DNA of 54,823 nucleotides from Pseudomonadota bacterium. Its GTDB lineage: Bacteria > Pseudomonadota > Gammaproteobacteria > Steroidobacterales > Steroidobacteraceae. The position numbers and the translations under genes were made by a program. The notes under the pieces were generated by a model. The model saw only the letters and a list, made by a program, of their open reading frames with translations. It ran no database searches and was not told the origin of the DNA. Location of the stretch: positions 1 to 54,823 of the forward strand of contig JAJZLX010000376.1 in assembly GCA_021850555.1 (NCBI GenBank), written 5' to 3'. Positions 26,720 to 35,723 of this stretch are shown here, one piece after another. The stretch's first letter is position 1. Each line of letters begins with the position of its first letter.

Positions 26720-28036
26720 TCACTCTCCTTCTCGGCCCGGCCGGGTGAAGAAGGAGAGTGGCACCGCATCGGCCATCACGCGATAGCCGGCCGGATTCGG
26801 ATGCAGGTTGTCACCGGAATCGTAGGCCGGCCGCAGCCGATGCGGATCGCTCGGGTCGCGCAGCACTTTGGCGAAATGGGCGACCGCGTCGAAGTGTCCG
26901 GGCGCGCGGATCCAGTCGTTGATCTGCTCGCGGTCGGCTTCCGTCGCGGCCGACGGATGGTAGTAGTTCGAGCCCATGAACGGGGGAATGGTGCCGCCCA
27001 TCACCGGGATCCCATGGGCGTGCGCTCGCAGGATGATCTGCTTGTAGGCGCCGATGATGCGGCGCACCAGCGCCGCGTTCTGCGCGGGCGTGAGCGTCCT
27101 GTGCATGGTTGCGGTGCCGAGGTCGTTGACTCCCTCGAGCACGATGAGATAACGAACGCCGTCCTGCGAAAGCACGTCGCGATCGACCCGCGCAAGGGCA
27201 TTGGGCCCCAGGCCGTTCAGCAACAGACGGTTGCCCCCCAGGCCGGCGTTGAGCACGGACAGGTCGCGGGTCGCCGGGCTCTTCGCGAGACGCCGTGCCA
27301 GGTCATCGGGCCAGCGGGTGTTGCTGTTGTTCGGGGTGGCATGCCCGTCCGTGAGCGAGTCCCCGAGCACGACGACGGCGGCGGCCGGTCCATGCTTGAG
27401 AACATCGACGCCCGAGATGAAGAACCAGTGGGCAAAACGCCGTGCCCCGGGCAGGATCGCCTCGGAGACATGCTCGCCGTGAACGAGGAACGAGGTCTCC
27501 CGGGAGCCCGGATGGCTGGTCTCACGCGCCGGCGGGCGCTTGAGGTACATCGTGATCGCCAGATTCGAAAACGGCGGGGCATCGAAGGCGACCGGATCGG
27601 AGTAGTACACCGCGCCCGCCGGAATGGTCACAGCCGCCCGCCCGTCGAAGGTGAGCGCCTTGCTGCTCGATGCGTCGATGGCCCCTGTCGTCAGCGACAC
27701 CGGCCTCGCAATGGAGACCGATTCGATGCGCAGAGGGCGGGTCCCGAAGACGTTCGACAACCGCACACGCAGCTCCCGGCCGCCCAGGGTGAGATGCACG
27801 ATCTGGCGCAGCGTCGCATTGCGAAGCTCTGCCGGCGCCAGGGCGTTGCCCGGTTCCGGGATCTGCTGCGAGGCCGCCCATGTCCCGACCCAATGCGCCG
27901 GGGCCGGCAGGCGGGCCCGCATGCCGGTGCCGGCGGCAACGCCCGCGCTGCCTGTACCGGCCGTACCGGCCGAGCAGCCCGCACAGGCCAGCAACGTGCA
28001 CACCAACGCCACACGGTTGAGCAGGCGCGCGCTCAT
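26720..28036 (-). CDS. Lipoprotein SGNH/GDSL hydrolase (esterase)
   Basis: A 438-aa lipid-anchored esterase. The signal ends LLACAGC with Cys21 as lipid site. After a beta-rich N-terminal part, the SGNH blocks are VVLGDSLTDG (Ser227), LGGNRLL, EGVNDLG, and SGDNLHPNPAGY with the catalytic Asp and His. The N-terminal module plus this block order resembles rhamnogalacturonan/xylan acetylesterase-like proteins often found in polysaccharide loci. It overlaps the unknown 633-aa gene upstream by four bases (ATGA). De-acetylation of xylan or other hemicellulose is the likely role (inference). Confidence 0.83.
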   Translation of the reverse strand: MSARLLNRVALVCTLLACAGCSAGTAGTGSAGVAAGTGMRARLPAPAHWVGTWAASQQIPEPGNALAPAELRNATLRQIVHLTLGGRELRVRLSNVFGTRPLRIESVSIARPVSLTTGAIDASSSKALTFDGRAAVTIPAGAVYYSDPVAFDAPPFSNLAITMYLKRPPARETSHPGSRETSFLVHGEHVSEAILPGARRFAHWFFISGVDVLKHGPAAAVVVLGDSLTDGHATPNNSNTRWPDDLARRLAKSPATRDLSVLNAGLGGNRLLLNGLGPNALARVDRDVLSQDGVRYLIVLEGVNDLGTATMHRTLTPAQNAALVRRIIGAYKQIILRAHAHGIPVMGGTIPPFMGSNYYHPSAATEADREQINDWIRAPGHFDAVAHFAKVLRDPSDPHRLRPAYDSGDNLHPNPAGYRVMADAVPLSFFTRPGREGE

Positions 28037-29934
28037 GACCGCGCCCCCAGGGCGATGAGGCTGTGCGGCTCGACCCGAAGCTCGTAGCCGTACTCCCGCC
28101 TCGCCCCCGAGCGCCCGTGCCCGGCAAACGGTCCGGCGGGCACCGGCTCGCCGTTCAACTGCACACCGGTGGTGAGGTCCTCCATGTGGGCCGCCCCGTC
28201 GATCACCCGGACGGCGACCGGATGGTTGCGATAGGACTCGACCACCAGAGCGCCGTTGTCGTATTCGAACAGGCTGACCCGCGCCGGCCCTTCAAGACGC
28301 GGCAGCCCCGGTGTGAGATAGCCTCTGAGCGCATCGAGCACGCGAGGCGGCAGAGAATAGAAGTCATTCTGCTCTTCGGGCACATTGAGCACGTACAGCT
28401 CGCCCTTGCCATAGTGGTCCATCAGCAGCAGCGGCACGCCGCCGTCATCGTCGAGTCCACGTATCACGGCCCAATCCTCGTTGGTATAAAAGTGAATCAG
28501 CGGAAAGAGGATCGGGCGGCTCTTGCCGATCATCGTGCCCGCGCCGAACCCATAGCCCTCCACGTAGCGGGTGGGTGCGACGATCGAATGGGTGACGCGC
28601 ATGTCGGTGACCTGCCCGAACCCCCTTTTCTGCAGCACCCGCAGCAGGCCCGAGGTGATGATCACGCGATCGCCGGCAAGCAAGTGCGACTCGATCTGCG
28701 GGATGATGCGCCGATCATGCCGCGCCGCCTCCGTCAGAAACACGGTACGGGCCTTCGGCCAATGCGGATACATCTCGACCGGAACACCGATCATGCCGAG
28801 CATCTCGGGCAGGAAGTCCTCGCCGCTCGAATCGAGCGGCCGGTAGGTCGCAAGGCCCCGTGGTGCCCCGAGATGGCCCGCGATCCGATCGACCCGGCGC
28901 AGAGCGTAGGCGACCACGTTGGCGAGTCGCGGGTATTTGAAGCCCGGCGTGCCGGGCACACCGCAGCACTGGCTCATCATCCGCAGGTAGTTGAACGTGG
29001 TCGGCAGATACTGCCAGGCGGCGCGGTTTTTCGGATTGGCGATGCTGAGGAGGTTCGAGTACTCGAACAGGTTGATCGCCGGCGCCTTGGCGAGGATCGT
29101 GTCCCAGAGCTGCTCGGCGTAACGGTCGAGGTAATGCATCGCGATCGGGTCGACCCACCCGCCGCCGTTCCTGCCCGGGGCGATGTTCTCGAAATAGCGG
29201 AAGATCTCGTAGCTCTCGTAGGGCAGAAGCTGTTGATCGGTGGTGGGCGCATAGCGCGTCTCATCGCCGGTCCAGATCTCGGGAAAGATCTTCGGCTCGT
29301 TCCGAAGGTCAAATCCCATCCCCTGGAAGGAGGGGTAGAAATTCGGAAACTTGATGATGACCCGCACCCGGGGATTGGCCGCCCGCGCGGGCTTGAGGAT
29401 GAGGTTGCGCGAAACCCAGTCCATGGTCTGCATGCGGTATTCGGACCACGTGCGTGCGCCCTTGGCGGCGATGTCCGCATCGCTCTTGGTGTTGAAGAAA
29501 TACAGGTCATCGAGGATGAACTCGTTGAAATGCCGGGCCGTGAGGGCCGACATTCGCCGCGCCAGCGCGCGGTCCTGCGGCAGCGCATAATCGAGGGTCC
29601 GGATCTGCCCGTCCCCGCCCGCAGCGAGCATCGCCATGCCGCCGGCGACCGCGACGCCGTGAGAGAGGAAGAAGTGCTTGACTCGATCGAGCTGCGCACC
29701 GTCGGCACTGACCCCGGCCCGATAACTCTCGATGAACACCTGATCGACGTGCAGCGCCGAGCTGATCGTCTTCCAGCTCGAGCGCATCCACGCCGGATCG
29801 CTCGCCATGCGCTTGACGATGCGCACGGGGATGTAGACCGTGACCTTGAAGTTCCTGTACGGCCGGGGCGCCGCCCAGCACGAGGCGGTCACCAGCAAGA
29901 GGGCGAGCGCTGCGAGCCGATGTCTGCCTTTCAA
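28033..29934 (-). CDS. Secreted 633-aa protein of unknown family, glycoside-hydrolase-like
   Basis: I do not recognise this family. From the TTG at 29934, preceded by AAGGGGGA, there is a basic start, a hydrophobic core and WAA|PRPYRN, a likely signal peptide. Residues about 28-310 look like a barrel domain: VFIESYRAG, FNEFILDDLYFFN (Asp142/143), VRVIIKFPNFYP, EIWTGDETRYAP (Glu226), NLFEYSNLL. Residues about 370-540 resemble the glutaminase-like domain seen in GH42-type enzymes (GVPVEMYP, GDRVIITSGLL). The last 80 residues are beta-rich. GH-like layout and its operon (SGNH, exuT, manD) point to a uronoxylan-active enzyme; this is inference. An in-frame GTG at 29952 is an alternative start. 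It has a shortened paralogue at 36055. Confidence 0.7.
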   Translation of the reverse strand: MKGRHRLAALALLLVTASCWAAPRPYRNFKVTVYIPVRIVKRMASDPAWMRSSWKTISSALHVDQVFIESYRAGVSADGAQLDRVKHFFLSHGVAVAGGMAMLAAGGDGQIRTLDYALPQDRALARRMSALTARHFNEFILDDLYFFNTKSDADIAAKGARTWSEYRMQTMDWVSRNLILKPARAANPRVRVIIKFPNFYPSFQGMGFDLRNEPKIFPEIWTGDETRYAPTTDQQLLPYESYEIFRYFENIAPGRNGGGWVDPIAMHYLDRYAEQLWDTILAKAPAINLFEYSNLLSIANPKNRAAWQYLPTTFNYLRMMSQCCGVPGTPGFKYPRLANVVAYALRRVDRIAGHLGAPRGLATYRPLDSSGEDFLPEMLGMIGVPVEMYPHWPKARTVFLTEAARHDRRIIPQIESHLLAGDRVIITSGLLRVLQKRGFGQVTDMRVTHSIVAPTRYVEGYGFGAGTMIGKSRPILFPLIHFYTNEDWAVIRGLDDDGGVPLLLMDHYGKGELYVLNVPEEQNDFYSLPPRVLDALRGYLTPGLPRLEGPARVSLFEYDNGALVVESYRNHPVAVRVIDGAAHMEDLTTGVQLNGEPVPAGPFAGHGRSGARREYGYELRVEPHSLIALGARS

Positions 29935-30000
29935 GCTTTCCCCCTTTCTCACGAGCGGGCGCCGCAGGCGCCGAGAGCCGGCTCCAGGGCCGGCCGCCGA

Positions 30001-30016
30001 ATGATAGCGCTCCCAT
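30001..30016. promoter_or_regulatory. LacI-type operator upstream of unknown-enzyme operon
   Basis: ATGATAGCGCTCCCAT, CG-centred palindrome with one right-half mismatch, 66 bases upstream of the leftward start at 29934. Confidence 0.65.
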
Positions 30017-30087
30017 TTTTTCTTGGCAATTTCCACTCCATCGACATTTTTGCCGAGAGCACTCTCAACCAGCATGCACTTTTGGAT

Positions 30088-30103
30088 ATGATATCGGTAC
30101 CAC
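30088..30103. promoter_or_regulatory. LacI-type operator upstream of GH3
   Basis: ATGATATCGGTACCAC, CG-centred palindrome, 26 bases before the GTG start of the GH3 gene. With the copy at 30001 it gives two operators, 87 bases apart, in one divergent promoter region. Confidence 0.72.
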
Positions 30104-30129
30104 TTAAAATCGAAGGCAAGGGGAAAACC

Positions 30130-32496
30130 GTGTCGCGTTCCCGCATTTCGCGCGTCGGTCGGATTTGCACGCTCGCCATCGCATTGGCTCTCGCCTGCGG
30201 GCTCCGGGCTCAGGCGGCCCATGCGCAGGCACAGCCGCTCTACAAGGATCCGAGCGCTCCGGTCGATGCCCGTGTGAAGGACCTGCTGCGGCGCATGACG
30301 CTGCCGGAGAAGATCGCGCAGATCACCTCCATCTGGGAGAACAAGTCGGAAATCGAGAATGCCGCGGGGGATTTCGATCCGGCCAAGGCGGCGCGCAATT
30401 TCCCCTACGGCATCGGCCAGCTCGCCCGCCCCGACGATTACGCGCCCCAAAGCCAGTATCGGCTGCGCACCACGGCGCAGACGATCCGCTTCGTCAACGC
30501 GGTACAGCGCTTCCAGATCAAGCACACACCGCTTGGCATCCCCACGCTGTTTCACTCCGAAGGGCTGCACGGGTACGTGGCGCGCGGAACGACCAGCTTC
30601 CCGCAGGCGATCGCGCTCGCGAGCACCTGGGATCCGACGCTCATCACCAGGGTGTTCCGCGTGGTCGCCCGGGAAGCGCGCGCCCAGGGCATCGGCATGC
30701 TGCTCACGCCCGTGATCAATCTTGGCCGCGACCCGCGCTGGGGCCGGATCGAGGAAACTTTCGGCGAGGACCCCTACCTGGTCTCCCGGATGGGCGTAGC
30801 GGAGGTGCGCGGCTTGCAGGGCAGGACGCTGCCGCTCGGACCCGGCCGCGTACTCGCCGTCCTCAAGCACTTTGCCGGCTACGGTGTGCCGCAGGCCGGA
30901 ACCAACGTCGGACCCGTGGAGCTCACGCACCGGACACTGCGCGAGATGTACCTGCCCGCATTCCACGCGGCGATCGAGCAGGCTCACGCCCAGGCCGTCA
31001 TGGCCGCCTACAACGAAATCGGTGGAATCCCCTGCACGGCCAATCCCTGGCTGTTTCAGACAGTGCTGCGCAAGGATTGGGGTTTCAAAGGCATCGTGGT
31101 GAGCGACTACTCCGGCATCGAGCAGTTGCAGACCCTGTATCACGTCGTGCCGAATCTCACCGACGCGGCGGCCCGCGCGCTCAGCGCCGGAGTCGACGTC
31201 GACTTCCCCGATGGCCAGGCGTTTGCGCATCTGCCGCAGGCGCTCGCCGCAGGCAAGGTCACCATGAGTGAGATCAACTCCGCGGTGGCGGGGGTGCTTC
31301 GCTTGAAGTTCCTCTCCGGAATTTTCGACCATCCCTACGCCAACGTCAGCTATGCTCGCAAGATCACCGATGACGCCCAGGCACGAGCACTGGCGCTGAA
31401 GGCGGCACGGCAGGCGATCGTTCTGCTGAAGAATGACGGCACCCTGCCGCTCTCGGTCAGCCGGCTGAAGACTCTGGCGGTGATCGGCCCGAACGCCGCA
31501 CCGGTGCGGCTCGGCGGCTACTCCGGCATCCCCTCCCACCCGATCAGCGTGTTGCAAGGGATCCGCAACTACCTCGGCAACCGGGTGCGCGTCCTGTACG
31601 CTCCCGGCGTGAAGCTGCTTGCCTACGGCAACGCGGACACAAACCGCGAGGTTCTGGAGCCGACCGCCAGGAATCTCCCGCGCATTCGCCACGCCGTCAG
31701 CATCGCCCGGCGGGCCGATGCGGTGGTGCTCGTGCTCGGCACGAGCGGTGCCCTCTGCCGCGAAGGCTGGGCCACCTATCACCTCGGCGACCGGGACAGC
31801 CTGAAGCTGATCGCCGATCAAAATCGGCTCGCGCGCGCGATCTTCGCCCTCGGCAAGCCGGTGGTCACCGTTCTGATCAACGGCTGTCCGGTCACCGTGA
31901 ACCGCATCCTCAAGAAGACGAACGCCCTGATCGAGGGCTGGTACCTGGGACAGGAAGGCGGCACGGCCATGGCGGACGTGCTGTTCGGCAAGACCGATCC
32001 GGGCGGCAAGCTTCCGGTGACCATTCCCCGCTCGGTCGGCATGGTGCCGTACAACTACGACGAGGAGCCGAGCGCGCACCGCGGCTACCTCTTTGCCGAC
32101 AACTCGCCCCTGTTCCCCTTCGGCTACGGCCTCTCCTACACCACGTTCGACATCGGCCGGCCGGTGTTGTCGGCGGGCGCCATCCCCTCACGCGGCACGG
32201 AAACGGTGACCGTCACCGTGCGCAACACCGGCAAGGTCGCAGGAAGCGAGGTGGTGCAGCTCTACCTGCACGAGCTCGTCACCTCGGTGACCGAGCCGGT
32301 GAAGGAGCTGAAAGGGTTCAAGCGTGTATGGCTGGAGCCGGGTGAATCGACCCGCGTGTCCTTCAAGCTCGGCTGGCAGGATTTCGCCATCTGGAACGGG
32401 CACATGCGCCACGTGGTCGAGCCGGGCACCTTCCGCGTGATGGTGGGGCCGGATTCCGTGCACCTGAAGTCCGCGACGTTCAAAGTGACCTCCTGA
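30130..32496 (+). CDS. GH3 beta-xylosidase/beta-glucosidase
   Basis: A 788-aa exo-glycosidase with a signal peptide (LALACGLRAQAAHAQA). The GH3 N-domain has LLRRMTLPEKIAQ, FHSEGLHGYV, FPQAIALAS, TPVINLGRDPRWGRIEET, KHFAGYG and the nucleophile Asp326 in GIVVSDYSGI. The GH3 C-domain starts at KAARQAIVLLKNDGTLPL, and a C-terminal fibronectin-III-like domain has VRNTGKVAGSEVVQLY. The operator and xylan setting favour xylosidase, but sequence alone does not exclude glucosidase. GTG at 30130 has AAGGGG six bases ahead; the in-frame ATG at 30091 falls on the operator. Confidence 0.9.
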   Translation: MSRSRISRVGRICTLAIALALACGLRAQAAHAQAQPLYKDPSAPVDARVKDLLRRMTLPEKIAQITSIWENKSEIENAAGDFDPAKAARNFPYGIGQLARPDDYAPQSQYRLRTTAQTIRFVNAVQRFQIKHTPLGIPTLFHSEGLHGYVARGTTSFPQAIALASTWDPTLITRVFRVVAREARAQGIGMLLTPVINLGRDPRWGRIEETFGEDPYLVSRMGVAEVRGLQGRTLPLGPGRVLAVLKHFAGYGVPQAGTNVGPVELTHRTLREMYLPAFHAAIEQAHAQAVMAAYNEIGGIPCTANPWLFQTVLRKDWGFKGIVVSDYSGIEQLQTLYHVVPNLTDAAARALSAGVDVDFPDGQAFAHLPQALAAGKVTMSEINSAVAGVLRLKFLSGIFDHPYANVSYARKITDDAQARALALKAARQAIVLLKNDGTLPLSVSRLKTLAVIGPNAAPVRLGGYSGIPSHPISVLQGIRNYLGNRVRVLYAPGVKLLAYGNADTNREVLEPTARNLPRIRHAVSIARRADAVVLVLGTSGALCREGWATYHLGDRDSLKLIADQNRLARAIFALGKPVVTVLINGCPVTVNRILKKTNALIEGWYLGQEGGTAMADVLFGKTDPGGKLPVTIPRSVGMVPYNYDEEPSAHRGYLFADNSPLFPFGYGLSYTTFDIGRPVLSAGAIPSRGTETVTVTVRNTGKVAGSEVVQLYLHELVTSVTEPVKELKGFKRVWLEPGESTRVSFKLGWQDFAIWNGHMRHVVEPGTFRVMVGPDSVHLKSATFKVTS

Positions 32497-32714
32497 GGCA
32501 GAGCGCTCCCTTGCGAGGGGATCCGCAGGCACCGCGGGGTTGACGGGCGGGCCGTGCTCGGGGTGGCGGACGGCTCGAAGCCGCTCGGGATCGAGGCGCA
32601 GGAGGATATCCGCTCGCGCCGGGAACTGCTGCGCAGGATCGGCTGCAAGTCGTGAATCCCTTATACTTGGTGGCCGCGCGGAGCGTCCGGAAAGCGATAC
32701 AGGAAGGGCCTGCA

Positions 32715-33188
32715 ATGGCGAAAAAGATAGACCTCGAGACGGTACCCACTAAATTCGGCACGGGGTATCCCGCCCCGTACGACGAGCCGTGCAATGCACG
32801 CCGGCGCTGGCGGCTCGCAGACGCAGCGGGGCTCACCCAGTTCGGGGTCAATCTGCTGCGCCTGCCGGCCGGCCAATGGTCCAGCCAGCGTCATTGGCAC
32901 TCGGCGGAGGACGAGTTCGTCTATGTCCTCGAGGGCGAGGTCGTGCTGGTGAGCGATGAGGGCGAGGAGGTGCTGCGAGCGGGCGAGTGCGCCGGGTTCA
33001 AGGCGGGCGAGCCGAACGGCCATCACCTGCAGAACCGCACGGACTCCGAGGCAGTGATCCTCGAGATCGGCGCCCGTGATCCCGGGCGCGATGCCGTGGA
33101 GTACCCGGGCATCGATCTGGCGCTGCGCGCCGGGAGCCGCGAGTTCCTGCACCGGGACGGCACACCCTACCGGCGGGATCCGAGCTGA
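32715..33188 (+). CDS. Cupin-domain protein
   Basis: A 157-aa single-domain cupin. The first metal motif is RHWHSAEDEFVYVLEGE and the second is AGFKAGEPNGHHLQN, with the usual His/Glu/His set. A strong AGGAAGGG lies before the ATG at 32715, which overrides a longer open frame. The family is broad (isomerases, binding proteins, dioxygenases) and no substrate is evident. It is a monocistronic gene between GH3 and the epimerase, with no operator copy upstream. Confidence 0.8.
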   Translation: MAKKIDLETVPTKFGTGYPAPYDEPCNARRRWRLADAAGLTQFGVNLLRLPAGQWSSQRHWHSAEDEFVYVLEGEVVLVSDEGEEVLRAGECAGFKAGEPNGHHLQNRTDSEAVILEIGARDPGRDAVEYPGIDLALRAGSREFLHRDGTPYRRDPS

Positions 33189-33405
33189 TCTGACACGGGA
33201 GCTCACCTCGCCCGGAGCATGTGCATGATGCTGCCGCAGCCGGTCCTGCCTCATCCTGCGCGGCGAGCCCGGCAACTGCTCGGCGGCAGCCCCCGCGCGC
33301 AGCGATGAGACCCTGCCGGGGCTTGCCCGGCTCGATCTCAACACCGTCTTGATGCCTGCGGCGCCCGGTGGCAGACCACTCCCCGGCCCATACATCAAGC
33401 GCCGG

Positions 33406-34281
33406 TCAGCCCGAGTGCAAAGGCTCCGCGCTCAGGCGCACCTTGCCCGCCAGACACTCTCCCGGCGCCAGCGTCCTCAGCCCCGTGACCACCGCCGATT
33501 CGGCGCGGTTGAGCGCATCGGGCATGTGGCTCACCGGCTCGATGCAGAAGAAGTCCTGTCGGGGCGGCGCATACAGGTGCAACCAGCGCAACGGCTCCGT
33601 TGCGGTCAGTCTCAGGCACAGCATTTGCTCCGGCCACTCGATTTCCGCCACTGCGCTCCAGCCGGAATAACAGTGATCGATCAGAGTGTCGGGCGGCAGC
33701 CGCCCTCCCCGGCTCCACTCCCCGAAGTGCGAGCCCTCAGCACGATGCGTGGGCAGGCACTCCTCATCCGTGAGCCAGACAGCGTCGACCCGGGTGCGCA
33801 GCCGAAGACGCGCTGAGCGCAGGAAGTAGGGATGCCAGCCGAGACCGGCCGGCATCGGCCGGTCTGCCCGGTTCTCGACCGAAAGCGCCACTTCGAGCCC
33901 CTCCTCATCGAGTGAAAGGATCTGCCGCGCGACATAGTGCCAGGGCCATTCACCGGCCGGATGCTCGAAGATCATGGCGAGCCGCCCCTTTCGCGCCGAT
34001 TCCACCCGCCAGGGTTTGCGCCAGCCGTGCCCGTGCAGCGGATGAGCCTGCCCGGGAGCGTTCGGCGCGAGTCTCACCTGCGCGCCGCTGAAACGGAATG
34101 CGCCCCCCGCGATGCGGTTGGCGAACGGCACCAGCGGGAAGGCGGCCGTCTCGAAAGGCTCATCGGTCGCCGGTGGCGTCGGACGCAGGATGTCCACCCC
34201 CCGGAAGCGCAGCGCCGCGATCGCACCACCGACCTCCGGCAGCACATCGAGCGAGTAATCCGCACCTGAAATCGAAATCAA
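33406..34281 (-). CDS. Aldose 1-epimerase-family protein
   Basis: A 291-aa mutarotase-like protein. Characteristic pieces are VPFANRIAGG, HPLHGHGWRKPW (His pair in the active site), GLGWHPYF and FFCIEPVSHMPDAL with the probable catalytic Glu. Family members interconvert alpha and beta anomers of galactose, glucose or xylose. It overlaps the GH27 gene by four bases (ATGA), so the pair is an operon and the epimerase may act on the sugar GH27 releases. No secretion signal, so it is cytoplasmic. Confidence 0.82.
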   Translation of the reverse strand: MISISGADYSLDVLPEVGGAIAALRFRGVDILRPTPPATDEPFETAAFPLVPFANRIAGGAFRFSGAQVRLAPNAPGQAHPLHGHGWRKPWRVESARKGRLAMIFEHPAGEWPWHYVARQILSLDEEGLEVALSVENRADRPMPAGLGWHPYFLRSARLRLRTRVDAVWLTDEECLPTHRAEGSHFGEWSRGGRLPPDTLIDHCYSGWSAVAEIEWPEQMLCLRLTATEPLRWLHLYAPPRQDFFCIEPVSHMPDALNRAESAVVTGLRTLAPGECLAGKVRLSAEPLHSG

Positions 34282-35723
34282 TCCAACCTCCCCGATCTCG
34301 GTGACATCATCGGCGCGACAGGACGGCGGCGCGGGAGAGTCAGGCGGTACAAAACAGAGCCGTGTGCGGCGAGCCGCGCGCGCAGCCTCGCCTCGGAGCC
34401 CAGCTCGCGATGGCTCCAGAGATCACGCACCCGGTAACGCGCCCCCGCCAGCGACAGCGCCGGCCAGCTCACCGTCAGTGTGCGCACACGCGGCCGCAGA
34501 TTGAAAGCCGCGAGATACCAGCCGCCTCCCCCTTGAGGCCGGGACACCCACACGACGAACCCGTTCCTGTCGAGCACCTGATGGGCGTCCGAAGCATGCT
34601 GATCCACCGCGATCACTTCGGAGTTGTCGAGCAGAGACAGCGTCCACGCATTCATACGCGTCAGGTTTCCCCCGATCATCAGCGGCGAGCGTGCGATGCA
34701 CCAGAGCGTCATGTAGGTCCGTTGCTCAGCGTGCGTCAGGCGGGTCCAGCGCGGCTGCCCCCAGCCGGGTTTCGGACCGAGGTACCCGATCGCGAGCATG
34801 TCGGCATCGGGCCAACGGCCTGGCTGCGCAAGCGGCGCCCAGCGTGCCAGGCGCGCAAACTGGTTACCGACGCCCTGCGGATAGGGATTGTTGCTGTACC
34901 AGAGGTCCCACACGTCGTTCGATATGCGCCACATATTCGCGTAGCGGCGCAGCTGCGCGAGCTCGGCAAGCGGGGCGGGGCCCGGCGAGAGGCTGAGCAC
35001 CATCGGCCGGCCGGCGGCACGCAGCGCCTTCGAAAGCATGCGAATCTCGGCGCCGGCATAGGGATGGCTCGCAATGCAGTCCGCCTTGATGAAATCCACG
35101 TGCCACGCGGCGTACAGGTGCGCAATGGAGTCGTAATAGGCCTGGCCCGCAGGATTTGCGGCCACACCGTCATTGTCCGGATTCCAGGGACAGGGCGCAT
35201 CGAGCGCCGCTGCCTGCCTGGCGCGGAAGACCGAGCCGGCAATCGGCAGATTCTCCCGAACCGCCTGCCTCGGGATGCCGCGCAGGATGTGGATGCCGAA
35301 CTTCAGCCCCAGCGAATGGACGTAGTGTGCCAGCGGACGGAACCCCGCCCCGTGCGCTGCCGACGGGAAGCGATTGGGCGCCGGAAGGTATCGGCCGTAG
35401 CGATCCATCGTCAGGATCGCCGTCGGCGCGCCGCCCGCCGGCGTCGGATTGCGCACGAACCACTCGGCATCGATGACCGCGTAGCGCCAGCCGTAGCGGC
35501 GCAAGTGCCGGCTCATCCATAGCACATTGGCGCGGAACTGCTTCTCCGTGATGGTGGTGCCGTAGGCGTCGTAGCTGTTCCACCCCATGGGAGGCGTCGC
35601 TGCGAGCTGCGCAGCAGCGGATCTCGCCCGACCCGTGCCCGGCACGCTCGCGAGGGCCGCGGTGGCCACCATTGAAGCCAGAGAGGACGTCAGGACAAGA
35701 ATCGCAAATCGATGCCTTTGCAT
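34278..35723 (-). CDS. GH27 alpha-galactosidase-like glycosidase
   Basis: A 481-aa secreted enzyme: N-terminal hydrophobic signal ending ALAS. The mature part begins TPPMGWNSYDAYG, the GH27 signature. The nucleophile is Asp215 in DFIKADCI and the acid/base is Asp270 in WRISNDVWD. A C-terminal beta domain starts about residue 400. GH27 contains alpha-galactosidases and beta-L-arabinopyranosidases; the active-site loop cannot be typed by eye. GGAGG lies seven bases before the ATG. Unlike its neighbours it has no full operator copy upstream, only a weak half-site near 35867. Confidence 0.9.
   Translation of the reverse strand: MQRHRFAILVLTSSLASMVATAALASVPGTGRARSAAAQLAATPPMGWNSYDAYGTTITEKQFRANVLWMSRHLRRYGWRYAVIDAEWFVRNPTPAGGAPTAILTMDRYGRYLPAPNRFPSAAHGAGFRPLAHYVHSLGLKFGIHILRGIPRQAVRENLPIAGSVFRARQAAALDAPCPWNPDNDGVAANPAGQAYYDSIAHLYAAWHVDFIKADCIASHPYAGAEIRMLSKALRAAGRPMVLSLSPGPAPLAELAQLRRYANMWRISNDVWDLWYSNNPYPQGVGNQFARLARWAPLAQPGRWPDADMLAIGYLGPKPGWGQPRWTRLTHAEQRTYMTLWCIARSPLMIGGNLTRMNAWTLSLLDNSEVIAVDQHASDAHQVLDRNGFVVWVSRPQGGGGWYLAAFNLRPRVRTLTVSWPALSLAGARYRVRDLWSHRELGSEARLRARLAAHGSVLYRLTLPRRRPVAPMMSPRSGRLD

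Noticed and set aside
28063..30129. Plus-strand open frame continuous with GH3 that would give a 1477-aa protein
   Set aside because: The upstream part is antisense to the unknown enzyme, and GH3 has its own signal peptide, operator and ribosome site at 30130.
33189..33405. Possible small gene between cupin and epimerase
   Set aside because: Open frames are short, without start signals or motifs on either strand.
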